Source: Lachnospiraceae bacterium UBA1818
Lineage (GTDB): Bacteria > Bacillota > Clostridia > Lachnospirales > Lachnospiraceae
Assembly: GCA_904419285.1 (NCBI GenBank)
Contig: CAJFQZ010000015.1
Span: 34,359 to 98,358, forward strand
Reading direction: 5' to 3'
DNA length: 64,000 nt
In this document: positions 16,828 through 24,379 of the stretch, one piece after another
How the letters are laid out: every line of letters begins with the position of its first letter
Numbering within the stretch: the first letter of the stretch is position 1
Notes under the pieces: generated by a model
Seen by the model: the letters and a program-made list of their open reading frames with translations, nothing else
What the model was told of the DNA's origin: nothing
Databases searched by the model: none
Position numbers and translations under genes: made by a program

Positions 16828-17145
16828 ATGAACGATGCTGAGATGCGCCGCCGTGAACTCCTGCGGCAGACGCGGAAACTGTATGATGAGAAGCCGGATA
16901 TTCCGGCTGTACATCCGCGGTACGGGAATATCTACCACAGTCTTTACGAGAACGAGGAGGAACAGGAAGCCTCCGGAAGCAGTTTTTACATAAGGCTTGT
17001 GATCGGGATTCTGTGCTTTATCTGCTTCGTCTATATGGATCAGAGCAAAGTGAGCGTAGCTGAAGTGGACAGCACTGCGATCGTGAACCAGATTGAGAAA
17101 GATATGGATGCGGAGACGATAAAAGAAGTGTGGAAGCAGCTGTAG
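16828..17145 (+). CDS. Small single-pass membrane protein of unknown function
   Basis: A 105-residue protein with a charged N-terminal half (MNDAEMRRRELLRQTRK), one hydrophobic segment at roughly residues 58-75 (IRLVIGILCFICFVYM), and an acidic C-terminal tail predicted to lie outside. An ATG at 16822 is in frame, but it abuts the AGAGG site at 16816-16820. ATG 16828 is at proper spacing and was preferred. I do not recognise the family. It sits alone between the hydrogenase operon and the radical-SAM operon, so its context does not assign a role. Confidence 0.7.
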   Translation: MNDAEMRRRELLRQTRKLYDEKPDIPAVHPRYGNIYHSLYENEEEQEASGSSFYIRLVIGILCFICFVYMDQSKVSVAEVDSTAIVNQIEKDMDAETIKEVWKQL

Positions 17146-17174
17146 TCTCCGCGAATACCTGAGGAGGAAGAGAA

Positions 17175-17249
17175 AACTGCCGGCGTGGCCGCGGCTGCCT
17201 GACCTAACGATGTCCGCATACGCAATTCCGTCAGGTTCGCCTTGCAGTT
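17175..17249 (+). terminator. Nested hairpin after the small membrane protein gene
   Basis: Three nested complementary pairs face each other: AACTGC 17175-17180 with GCAGTT 17244-17249, GGCG 17182-17185 with CGCC 17238-17241, and CCTGAC 17198-17203 with GTCAGG 17230-17235. A short T-containing tail (CTTTC) follows. It may be an imperfect terminator or a structured RNA. The 3' arm overlaps the -35 box of the next promoter. Confidence 0.4.
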
Positions 17250-17270
17250 CTTTCACAAAGTGTTTATAAT
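17242..17270 (+). promoter_or_regulatory. Promoter of the radical-SAM/rng operon
   Basis: TTGCAG (17242-17247) and TATAAT (17265-17270) are spaced by 17 bases, about 58 bases upstream of the radical SAM gene. This indicates a new transcription unit that covers the next three overlapping genes. Confidence 0.6.
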
Positions 17271-17327
17271 ATGGTAGATTGCTGAGAAAGCTGATACTTG
17301 TTTATAAAAATTAGAAGGAACGGATTT

Positions 17328-19193
17328 ATGAGAAAATTAGCGTTAGATGATGAGATTTTGATGAAGATCGAGAAGCCCGCCCGGTATATCGGCGGAGAAG
17401 TCAACTCGGTCATGAAGGACCCCGAGAAGGTCGACATTCGATTCGCCATGTGTTTTCCGGACGTTTACGAGATCGGAATGTCCCATCTGGGTATCCAGAT
17501 CCTCTACGATATGTTCAACCGCAGGGAGGATGTATGGTGCGAGCGTGTTTACTCCCCATGGCTGGATCTGGACAGAGTGATGCGTGAGGAGAAGATCCCG
17601 CTGTTCGCCCTTGAATCACAGGATCTGGTAAAGAACTTTGATTTTCTGGGCATTACGATCCAGTTTGAGATGTGCTATACGAATATTCTGCAGATCCTGG
17701 ATCTGAGCGGGATTCCCCTCCACGCGGCGGACCGGACAGAGGAGGATCCCTTCGTGATCGGAGGAGGGCCTTGTACGTATAATCCCGAGCCTCTTGCGGA
17801 CTTCTTTGATATTTTCTACATCGGAGAAGGAGAGACTGTTTATGACAAGCTGCTGGATGTCTATAAAGAGTGGAAGAAATCAGGGGAGAGCAGAGAGCAG
17901 TTTCTCCGGCGGGCTGCCGGCATCGAAGGTCTCTATGTTCCTATGTTCTATGACGCTGAATACAATGCGGACGGAACACTGAAATCTTTCCGTCCGAACG
18001 ATCCATGTGCGCCTGAGTCAGTAAAAAAACAGGTAGTGACAGATGTGACGGCAGCCCCCTATCCGCTGTCCCCTGTCGTACCCTTTATCAAGGCGACGCA
18101 GGACAGGGTCGTGCTGGAGATCCAGCGAGGCTGTATCCGGGGCTGCAGGTTCTGCCAGGCAGGCATGCTCTACAGACCCACAAGAGAAAGGAATGTGGAG
18201 CGTCTGAAGGAATATGCCAGGGCAATGCTTCAGAGCACCGGACATGAGGAAATCTCGCTGAGTTCCCTCAGCTCAAGCGACTATTCTGAGCTGAAGGAGC
18301 TGGTCCTTTTCCTGATCGACGAGTTCAGGGGTAAGGGAATCAACATCTCTCTCCCGTCTCTGCGGATCGATGCATTTTCTCTGGATGTCATGAGCAGAGT
18401 GCAGGATATCCGGAAGAGCAGTCTTACATTTGCTCCGGAGGCAGGATCCCAGCGGATGCGCAATGTGATCAACAAAGGGCTGACGGAAGAAGATATCCTC
18501 GACGGAGCGGGACAGGCTTTTGAGGGCGGATGGACAAAAGTAAAGCTCTACTTCATGCTCGGACTCCCGACCGAGACCGAGGAGGACATGAAGGAAATCG
18601 CGCGGCTCTCGGACAGGGTTGCCCGAAGATATTATGAGATTCCTAAGGAGCAGCGCCACGGAAAATGCCAGATCACGGCCAGCTCCTCCTTCTTTGTGCC
18701 CAAGCCGTTCACGCCGTTCCAGTGGGCGTCTATGTGTACGGCAGAGGAGTACATGCAGAAAGCATCCGTTGTAAAGAACGAGTTCCAGGAGCAGCTCAAC
18801 CGCAAGAGCCTGAAGTACAACTGGCATGACGCACAGGTCACGGTGCTTGAGGGAGTGATGGCGCGGGGAGACCGCAGGATCTCCCGCGTGATCGAGGAGG
18901 CGTACCGACTGGGCTGTCTGTTTGATTCCTGGACGGAGAGTTTCCACAACGATCTCTGGATGCAGGCATTTGAGAATACGGGGACGGACATCGCATTTTA
19001 CAATCTTCGGAAGCGGGAAAAGGACGAGCTGTTCCCATGGGATTTTATCGATATCGGTGTGAGCAGGAAGTTCCTGTACAGAGAGTGGGAGCGCGCCATG
19101 GCAGAAGAAGTCACGCCGAACTGCCGGGTACAGTGCTCCGGCTGCGGCGCGGCGAAATACGGAGGAGGTGTCTGCTATGAAGGCAAGAATTAA
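17328..19193 (+). CDS. TIGR03960-type B12-binding-like radical SAM protein
   Basis: This 621-residue protein belongs to an uncharacterised radical SAM family usually found beside a DUF2344 partner and ribosome or RNase genes. The N-terminal third is a B12-binding-like domain (MCFPDVYEIGMSHLG). The radical SAM [4Fe-4S] motif is CIRGCRFCQAG (CxxxCxxC), followed by the SAM-site regions ISLSSLSSSDY and APEAGSQRMRNVINKG. A Cys-rich C-terminus (CRVQCSGCGA) could hold another metal. The substrate is unknown. ATG 17328 has AGAAGGAA upstream. The in-frame ATG 17298 has no ribosome binding site. Confidence 0.88.
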   Translation: MRKLALDDEILMKIEKPARYIGGEVNSVMKDPEKVDIRFAMCFPDVYEIGMSHLGIQILYDMFNRREDVWCERVYSPWLDLDRVMREEKIPLFALESQDLVKNFDFLGITIQFEMCYTNILQILDLSGIPLHAADRTEEDPFVIGGGPCTYNPEPLADFFDIFYIGEGETVYDKLLDVYKEWKKSGESREQFLRRAAGIEGLYVPMFYDAEYNADGTLKSFRPNDPCAPESVKKQVVTDVTAAPYPLSPVVPFIKATQDRVVLEIQRGCIRGCRFCQAGMLYRPTRERNVERLKEYARAMLQSTGHEEISLSSLSSSDYSELKELVLFLIDEFRGKGINISLPSLRIDAFSLDVMSRVQDIRKSSLTFAPEAGSQRMRNVINKGLTEEDILDGAGQAFEGGWTKVKLYFMLGLPTETEEDMKEIARLSDRVARRYYEIPKEQRHGKCQITASSSFFVPKPFTPFQWASMCTAEEYMQKASVVKNEFQEQLNRKSLKYNWHDAQVTVLEGVMARGDRRISRVIEEAYRLGCLFDSWTESFHNDLWMQAFENTGTDIAFYNLRKREKDELFPWDFIDIGVSRKFLYREWERAMAEEVTPNCRVQCSGCGAAKYGGGVCYEGKN

Positions 19194-19908
19194 GTTCAGA
19201 AAGTATGGAGCGCTCCGCTTTATCGGGCATCTCGATGTGATGCGCTTTTTTCAGAAGGTGATGAGGCGGGCGGATATCCCCATCGCATTCACAGGCGGAT
19301 ACAGCCCGCATATGATCATGTCTTTCGCAAGCCCTCTGGGCATCGGCCTGAGCAGCGACGGTGAATACTTTGACATTGAGCTGAGAGAAGCGGTCAGCAG
19401 CCCGGAGGCAGTGCGCAGAATGAATGAAGCCTGCGTGGAAGGCATCGAGGTCGTCAGCCTGAGACAGATCGCAGAGGAGAAGAAGATGACCGGCATGACC
19501 ATCCTTGCCGGAGCGGACTACCTTGTATCACTGAAGAAAGGATGTCTGCCGGAGGAATGGAAGAAGAAGTTCGTTGAATTCATGTCCCAGCCGGAGATCA
19601 GGGTCGTCAAGCAGACAAAGCGCAGTGAGAAAGAAGTAGATATCCGCCCCATGATCTATCAGTGGGAAATCCGGGGGGATGATCTTTTTCTTCAGCTTGC
19701 AGCCGGGAGCGCACAGAACCTGAAACCGGATCTGGTCATGGAGACTTTCTGCCAGTATCTGGATCTTCCGTGCGGTGACGTAACGTTCGGATACCACAGG
19801 CTTGAGATGTACGCGGATATCGGCAAAGACGGAAGAAGAGAACTTGTCACACTGGAATCCCTTGGCTGGGAAATGGAGCAGCAAGATGAAGCGAAAAATT
19901 CTGATTGA
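19177..19908 (+). CDS. TIGR03936 / DUF2344 partner of the radical SAM protein
   Basis: A 243-residue protein with the family opening KARIKFRKYGALRFIGHLDVM and the conserved GGYSPHMIMSFASPLGIGL. Members are nearly always adjacent to, or fused with, the radical SAM protein encoded just upstream, and it overlaps that gene by 17 bases here. This suggests a two-component enzyme, possibly acting on RNA given the neighbouring RNase and ribosomal genes. That link is inferred from context only. GGAGGAGGTG at 19161-19170 selects ATG 19177 over the in-frame ATG at 19168. Confidence 0.85.
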   Translation: MKARIKFRKYGALRFIGHLDVMRFFQKVMRRADIPIAFTGGYSPHMIMSFASPLGIGLSSDGEYFDIELREAVSSPEAVRRMNEACVEGIEVVSLRQIAEEKKMTGMTILAGADYLVSLKKGCLPEEWKKKFVEFMSQPEIRVVKQTKRSEKEVDIRPMIYQWEIRGDDLFLQLAAGSAQNLKPDLVMETFCQYLDLPCGDVTFGYHRLEMYADIGKDGRRELVTLESLGWEMEQQDEAKNSD

Positions 19909-21079
19909 AAAAACGGAGGGCCAGATACGGACCTTCTTCCTGGAAAATGACGAGATCGTCGAGATCCACTGTGCGCCCGCCGACGAAGAGAGCGCGGGGA
20001 GGCATCTTCTGGGAAACATCTATGTCGGAAAAGTTAAAAATATCGTGCCCAATATCGGAGCCGCATTTGTAGAGATCGAGAGCGGTGTGAACTGCTATTA
20101 TGATATGAAGGATGCGGAGCATGCAGTATTTACCCATAAGATCGGGAAGAAGCCTCTGTGCATCGGTGATGAGCTTGTAGTCCAGATCAGCAAGGAGGCT
20201 GTGAAGACAAAGGCTCCTACCGTGACGGGAAATATCAGCTTTACAGGAAGATATGCGGTCCTGACCCACGGGAATACCCGGATCGGCGTCTCCTCCAAGA
20301 TCCCGAAAAAGGTGAGGGAAGAATATAAGGAAAGACTCCGCCAGTTCCAGAACGACAGATTCGGGATCATCGTGCGGACGAACGCCAAGGATGCTCCTTT
20401 TCAGGACGTGCTGGATGAGATCAGCCGGCTGAAAGCTGAATATGAGAAGATTATGTCTGCGGCGCCCACACGAGTCTGTTTCTCCTGCCTGAGATCAGCA
20501 CCCCCGTCCTACATATCGGATCTGAAAAATGTCTATATGGAAGGGATGGAGGAGATCATTGTCGGGGATCCGGAATTGTATACCAGAATACAGGCGTTTT
20601 TTGCGGCGGAGATACCGGAGAAGGAAGGTCTGCTGCGCCTCTATGACGACAGCGCCTTCCCCCTCGGGAAGCTGTACAGCACTCAGACCGCCATTGAGAA
20701 AGCGCTGCGGGAAAAGGTATGGCTCCGAAACGGCGGCTATCTTGTGATCCAGCCCACAGAGGCGCTCACCGTGATCGATGTGAATTCCGGGAAGAGTGCA
20801 GGAAAAGGAAAAAATGAAGAAGGCATCTTGAAGATCAACCTGGAGGCTGCGAGGGAAGCTGCCAGGCAGATCCGGCTCAGAAATCTGTCCGGCATCATCA
20901 TCATTGATTTTATCAATCTGGAATCAGAAGAGAATGTCGGTCTTCTCCTGAAAGAGTTCCGTATGCGCCTTGCAGGAGATCCGATCCAGACAACGCTTGT
21001 AGATATTACGCCTTTGAACCTGGTTGAAGTGACACGAAAGAAAGTACATCGGCCGCTGTATGAGCAGATCCGGATGTGA
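19886..21079 (+). CDS. rng: Ribonuclease E/G family endoribonuclease, short form
   Basis: Single-strand endoribonuclease for rRNA and mRNA processing. The 397-residue protein has an S1 RNA-binding domain near 35-120 (GNIYVGKVKNIVPNIGAAFVE) and the DNase I-like catalytic part with VIDVNSG and IIIIDFINL, which carry the magnesium aspartates. It ends at TPLNLVEVTRKK...YEQIRM, just before the CPxCxG zinc-link and the C-terminal domain of E. coli RNase G. The zinc-dependent dimer interface is therefore missing. The 23-base overlap with the DUF2344 gene indicates one operon. Confidence 0.9.
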   Translation: MKRKILIEKTEGQIRTFFLENDEIVEIHCAPADEESAGRHLLGNIYVGKVKNIVPNIGAAFVEIESGVNCYYDMKDAEHAVFTHKIGKKPLCIGDELVVQISKEAVKTKAPTVTGNISFTGRYAVLTHGNTRIGVSSKIPKKVREEYKERLRQFQNDRFGIIVRTNAKDAPFQDVLDEISRLKAEYEKIMSAAPTRVCFSCLRSAPPSYISDLKNVYMEGMEEIIVGDPELYTRIQAFFAAEIPEKEGLLRLYDDSAFPLGKLYSTQTAIEKALREKVWLRNGGYLVIQPTEALTVIDVNSGKSAGKGKNEEGILKINLEAAREAARQIRLRNLSGIIIIDFINLESEENVGLLLKEFRMRLAGDPIQTTLVDITPLNLVEVTRKKVHRPLYEQIRM

Positions 21080-21147
21080 GATGTAAAAAGAGAATGTCTG
21101 CCTCTGAAAAAGAGCGAAAAACGGACATATTCAGTTGAAATTTTTCG

Positions 21148-21176
21148 TTTACAATCAGACGGCAAGGCGTTATAAT
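21148..21176 (+). promoter_or_regulatory. Promoter of the aspartate kinase gene
   Basis: TTTACA (21148-21153) and TATAAT (21171-21176) with a 17-base spacer. Transcription would start near 21183, leaving a leader of about 100 nt before the aspartate kinase start at 21286. Confidence 0.7.
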
Positions 21177-21190
21177 ATTGTACCGAGAGT

Positions 21191-21259
21191 GCGGTCCGGG
21201 GAGTCGGACTGCGTGAGAGAAAGCGGGCAGAACATCTTGAAAACGCGGTTCTGCTCTCT
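21191..21259 (+). promoter_or_regulatory. Structured 5' leader of aspartate kinase mRNA
   Basis: Two hairpins fill the leader: GCGGTCCG 21191-21198 with CGGACTGC 21205-21212 (one G-U pair), and GCAGAAC 21227-21233 with GTTCTGC 21248-21254, extended by GAGAG/CTCTC around it. No T-run follows. I could not match it to the lysine riboswitch or another known class. It may be a regulatory leader or only a stabilising 5' end. Confidence 0.4.
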
Positions 21260-21285
21260 GACTACAGTTTGGAGGAAGAATAAGA

Positions 21286-22605
21286 ATGAAGAAAGTAGTA
21301 AAGTTCGGCGGAAGCTCTCTTGCCAGCGCGGAGCAGTTTAAAAAAGTCGGAAATATCATACATCAGGACGAATCAAGAAGATATGTAGTTCCTTCTGCTC
21401 CCGGCAAGCGTTTCCCGGACGACACAAAAGTGACGGATATGCTGTACGCCTGCTATGCCGCGGCAGAGGAAGGAAAGGATTTTTCAGAACAGCTTGCTAA
21501 GATCCATGAGAGGTACCAGGAGATCATTGACGGGCTGAACCTTGATTTCACCCTGGATAAGGATTTTGAGGTGATCCGGTCTGAGTTTGAAAGAAAAGCA
21601 GGAAAGGATTACGCGGCATCCAGGGGAGAGTTCCTTAACGGGAAGATCATGGCTGCCTATCTCGGCTATGAATTCGTCGATGCGGCGGAGGTTGTCCGCT
21701 TTAATGACGACGGCTCCTTCAACGATGAAGTGACTAACGAGCTTCTGTCCCAGCGCCTCGGACAGCTCGAGCATGCGGTCGTTCCGGGATTTTACGGAGC
21801 GAAGGAGGACGGAACTGTTGTGACCTTCTCCAGAGGAGGTTCCGATGTCAGCGGTTCCCTCGTGGCGCTTGCCGTCGGAGCTGACCTCTATGAAAACTGG
21901 ACGGATGTATCCGGTTTCCTGATCGCGGATCCGAGGATCGTAAAGAATCCGAAGGCCATCGAGACGATCACCTACAAGGAACTGCGCGAGCTCTCCTACA
22001 TGGGTGCGAGCGTGCTTCACGAGGATGCGATCTTCCCGGTAAGAAAAGCGGGCATTCCAATCAATATCCGGAATACAAATGCGCCTCAGGACAAGGGAAC
22101 CCTGATCGTGGAGGGGACCTGCCGTCAGCCACGGTACACGATCACAGGAATCGCGGGAACAGACGGCTTTGCTTCGATCACGATCGAGAAGGCAATGATG
22201 AACTCAGAGATAGGATTCTGCCGGAAAGTGCTGCAGGTATTTGAAGATAACGGGATTTCCATCGAACATATGCCTTCAGGGATCGACACGATGACGATCT
22301 TTGTAAATAAGGATGCATTTGAGGAGAAGGAGCAGAAGATCCTTTCTGATATCCACAAAGAAGTGAACCCGGATCACATTGAGCTTGAGTCCAACCTGGC
22401 TCTGATCGCTGTCGTGGGCAGAGGAATGAAATCTACCCGGGGCACAGCCGGAAGAATCTTCTCCGCGCTGGCTCACGCCCACATTAATGTAAAGATGATC
22501 GATCAGGGATCCAGCGAGCTGAACATCATCATCGGCGTGCGTCACGAAGATTTCAAGAATGCGATCCGTGCGTTATATGAGATTTTTGTCCTGACACAGA
22601 TCTGA
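21286..22605 (+). CDS. Aspartate kinase
   Basis: Aspartokinase phosphorylates L-aspartate, the first step to lysine, threonine, methionine and diaminopimelate. The 439-residue protein is monofunctional. KKVVKFGGSSLAS at the N-terminus is the kinase signature, FSRGGSDVSGSLVALAVGADLYENWTDV is split between nucleotide and substrate binding, and SYMGASVLHEDAIFP is the third kinase block. Two C-terminal ACT domains (from about residue 290) suggest end-product inhibition. TTGGAGGAAG precedes ATG 21286. It has its own promoter and leader. Confidence 0.93.
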   Translation: MKKVVKFGGSSLASAEQFKKVGNIIHQDESRRYVVPSAPGKRFPDDTKVTDMLYACYAAAEEGKDFSEQLAKIHERYQEIIDGLNLDFTLDKDFEVIRSEFERKAGKDYAASRGEFLNGKIMAAYLGYEFVDAAEVVRFNDDGSFNDEVTNELLSQRLGQLEHAVVPGFYGAKEDGTVVTFSRGGSDVSGSLVALAVGADLYENWTDVSGFLIADPRIVKNPKAIETITYKELRELSYMGASVLHEDAIFPVRKAGIPINIRNTNAPQDKGTLIVEGTCRQPRYTITGIAGTDGFASITIEKAMMNSEIGFCRKVLQVFEDNGISIEHMPSGIDTMTIFVNKDAFEEKEQKILSDIHKEVNPDHIELESNLALIAVVGRGMKSTRGTAGRIFSALAHAHINVKMIDQGSSELNIIIGVRHEDFKNAIRALYEIFVLTQI

Positions 22606-22647
22606 CAGGATTGAAGAGAAACGGAAGAAAGGCGGACAATACAGGAA

Positions 22648-23067
22648 ATGAACATACTTTTCTTCTTGAAGCCCAAGAGTGAAGTGGCGTTCATCTATGA
22701 CTACAGTACATTGAGACAGGTGCTGGAAACGATGGAATACCATAAGTATGCGTCGATCCCCATGCTGAACAAGAAAGGGGAATACACGGGCACCATCACA
22801 GAGGGCGATCTTCTCTGGGGCATAAAGAAATACACGAATCTGAATCTGAAAGAGGCAGAGAATATTTTCATTCAGGATTTCCCAAGAAAAGCAGACTACG
22901 AGGCCGTCTCAGCGGACTCTGATATGGAAGATCTGATCCAGAAGGCAATGAACCAGAATTTTGTACCGGTGGTGGACGACCAGAACAAATTCATTGGAAT
23001 CATTACCCGCAGGAGCATTATCGAGTACTGTTATGAAAAACTGAAAAAAACGGAAGAAGCCTATTGA
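22648..23067 (+). CDS. CBS-domain pair protein
   Basis: A stand-alone 139-residue protein made of two CBS motifs, at about residues 10-60 (TLRQVLETMEYHKYASIPML) and 75-130 (NQNFVPVVDDQNKFIGIITRRSI). CBS pairs bind adenine nucleotides or SAM and act as sensors, but there is no effector domain, so the partner is unknown. It begins 42 bases after aspartate kinase and probably shares its transcript. Its 3' end overlaps the -35 box of the rplU promoter. Confidence 0.85.
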   Translation: MNILFFLKPKSEVAFIYDYSTLRQVLETMEYHKYASIPMLNKKGEYTGTITEGDLLWGIKKYTNLNLKEAENIFIQDFPRKADYEAVSADSDMEDLIQKAMNQNFVPVVDDQNKFIGIITRRSIIEYCYEKLKKTEEAY

Positions 23068-23093
23068 CTTAATAAAAAACCATATGTTATAGT
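23064..23093 (+). promoter_or_regulatory. Promoter of rplU-prp-rpmA
   Basis: TTGACT (23064-23069) and TATAGT (23088-23093) with an 18-base spacer, starting inside the last codons of the CBS gene. It gives an mRNA leader of about 75 nt before rplU. Confidence 0.6.
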
Positions 23094-23099
23094 ATATGA

Positions 23100-23176
23100 G
23101 TATGCCGCACAATGAGGTTTTAAGATCTGCCCTGCAGACACCGTAATTGGCGAGTAATGATAATAGGAGGTGCCAT
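23100..23176 (+). promoter_or_regulatory. Probable L21 leader (autoregulatory 5' UTR)
   Basis: The 5' UTR between the promoter and rplU is where many Firmicutes carry the L21 leader RNA, thought to bind the ribosomal protein for feedback. Here it includes CTGCCCTGCAGAC and GCGAGTAATGATAATAGGAGG, ending in the rplU ribosome binding site. I assign it mainly from position. I did not verify a match to the family's covariance model. Confidence 0.45.
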
Positions 23177-23451
23177 ATGTACGCGATTATAGCAACAGGT
23201 GGTAAACAGTACAAAGTAGCTGAAGGCGATACGAAACTTATACATTTGACCAGGTGCTTGCAGTGAACAACGATAAGCTCATCGTTGGAACACCGACGGT
23301 AGAAGGTGCAACAGTTACAGCTTCTGTGATCGGCGACGGCAAGGCAAAGAAAGTTGTCGTTTACAAGTATAAGAGAAAAACTGGATACCATAAGAAAAAC
23401 GGACACAGACAGCAGTATACAGCAGTGAAGATCGAAAAGATCAATGCATAA
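23177..23451 (+). pseudogene. rplU: Ribosomal protein L21 gene, disrupted near codon 18
   Basis: ATG 23177 follows AATAGGAGG and encodes [18 protein letters not shown], a normal L21 start. The frame then runs to TGA at 23264-23266. The rest of L21 ([12 protein letters not shown] through the C-terminal KIEKINA) is in another frame, from about 23242 to 23451. Between GAT (ends 23230) and ACATTT (starts 23242) only 11 bases remain, where family members usually have about 45. About 34 bases are therefore missing and the frame is shifted. L21 is a core large-subunit protein and the downstream genes are intact, so a sequence error or an intact copy elsewhere must be considered. Confidence 0.85.
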
Positions 23452-23463
23452 TACAGTGCTCCG

Positions 23464-23796
23464 ATGATCAGGGTAACCATTTACAAGACCGCAAGGCATG
23501 AATATGTGGGGTTCGATCTGTCCGGACATGCCGGATATGCCGAATCCGGGCAGGATATCGTCTGTGCGGCTGTCTCAGCACTGGTGATCAATGCGGTCAA
23601 TTCGCTTGAACGGTTTACCGATGATGAGACAAGCTGTACTGCCAATGAAGAAACCGGAGACATAGAGCTCAGGTTCGCAGGCAGCCCTTCCCACGATGCC
23701 GCGCTTCTGCTGGATTCCATGATTCTTGGTCTGGAAGAGATAGAAGACAGCAGGGAATACAAGTCATATATCGACATTATTTTCAAGGAGGTGTAA
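23464..23796 (+). CDS. prp: Ribosomal-processing cysteine protease Prp
   Basis: Prp removes the N-terminal extension of ribosomal protein L27 in Firmicutes. The 110-residue protein has the catalytic pair H22 and C34 in [21 protein letters not shown] (positions 20-40), the spacing known for the family. It lies between rplU and rpmA, the standard order, 12 bases after the L21 stop and 5 bases before rpmA. Its substrate is encoded by the next gene. Confidence 0.93.
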   Translation: MIRVTIYKTARHEYVGFDLSGHAGYAESGQDIVCAAVSALVINAVNSLERFTDDETSCTANEETGDIELRFAGSPSHDAALLLDSMILGLEEIEDSREYKSYIDIIFKEV

Positions 23797-23801
23797 GTAC
23801 C

Positions 23802-24086
23802 ATGATGAAAATGAACCTTCAGTTTTTTGCACATAAAAAGGGAGTTGGTTCTACAAAGAACGGACGTGATTCCGAATCCAAGAGACTGGGCGCAAAGAGA
23901 GCAGACGGACAGTTTGTTAAGGCTGGAAACATCCTTTACAGACAGCGCGGAACAAAGATTCACCCGGGTGTGAATGTTGGACGCGGCGGAGATGACACTC
24001 TGTTTGCACTTGTAGACGGTGTAGTGAGATACGAAAGAAAAGGAAGAGATAAGAAACAGGTTTCTATCTATCCGGCGGCAGAGTAA
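23802..24086 (+). CDS. rpmA: Ribosomal protein L27 with Prp-cleaved leader
   Basis: L27 reaches into the peptidyl-transferase centre through its N-terminus. This 94-residue form starts [14 protein letters not shown]. The LQFF sequence is the Prp recognition site, cut before AHKKG to expose the working N-terminus. AAGGAGGTG precedes it, and the second Met (23805) is an alternative start. It is followed by a clear terminator at 24145. Confidence 0.96.
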   Translation: MMKMNLQFFAHKKGVGSTKNGRDSESKRLGAKRADGQFVKAGNILYRQRGTKIHPGVNVGRGGDDTLFALVDGVVRYERKGRDKKQVSIYPAAE

Positions 24087-24144
24087 TCGGTGTAACTGCA
24101 TAAGCTGAGTCGGAACTTTTCACTCGCATACTAAGAAGCTAAGA

Positions 24145-24174
24145 AGCCTCAGACTTTTCGGTCTGAGGCTTTTG
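24145..24174 (+). terminator. Terminator after rpmA
   Basis: AGCCTCAGAC (24145-24154) and GTCTGAGGCT (24161-24170) form a 10-bp perfect stem with a 6-base loop, followed by TTTTG. It closes the rplU-prp-rpmA unit. Confidence 0.85.
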
Positions 24175-24176
24175 TG

Positions 24177-24323
24177 CGATAAGTCCGGCAAGCGCCTGTC
24201 ATGTTCATGTGAACAGGCATTTTCCGGACAGCGGACAGCCAACGGATTTATCGTGAGCTGTCCGAGGTATCGCGGTATCACGTTAATCGGATAGGGGGAT
24301 GGGACTTCACCTATCCGATTAAC
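24177..24323 (+). promoter_or_regulatory. Structured, alternative-folding region upstream of obg
   Basis: The gap between the rpmA terminator and obg holds several complementary segments. CGATAAGTCCG (24177-24187) pairs with CGGATTTATCG (24243-24253) over 11 positions. Inside that, GCCTGT/ACAGGC forms a hairpin. CGGACAGC occurs at 24225-24232 and again at 24232-24239, and either copy can pair with GCTGTCCG at 24257-24264, which would compete with the first fold. A separate perfect 14-bp stem joins 24282-24295 with 24310-24323. It could be a cis-regulatory RNA for obg or a decayed palindromic repeat. No known class was recognised. Confidence 0.4.
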
Positions 24324-24379
24324 ATTATAAATCAGGCGGAATTCTCCCGCCAGGGAGAAATTGTAAAAAAGGAGAAGTT

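Noticed and set aside
21183-21285. Lysine riboswitch ahead of aspartate kinase
   Set aside because: The leader is about 100 nt, too short for the L-box, and its conserved core motifs are missing.
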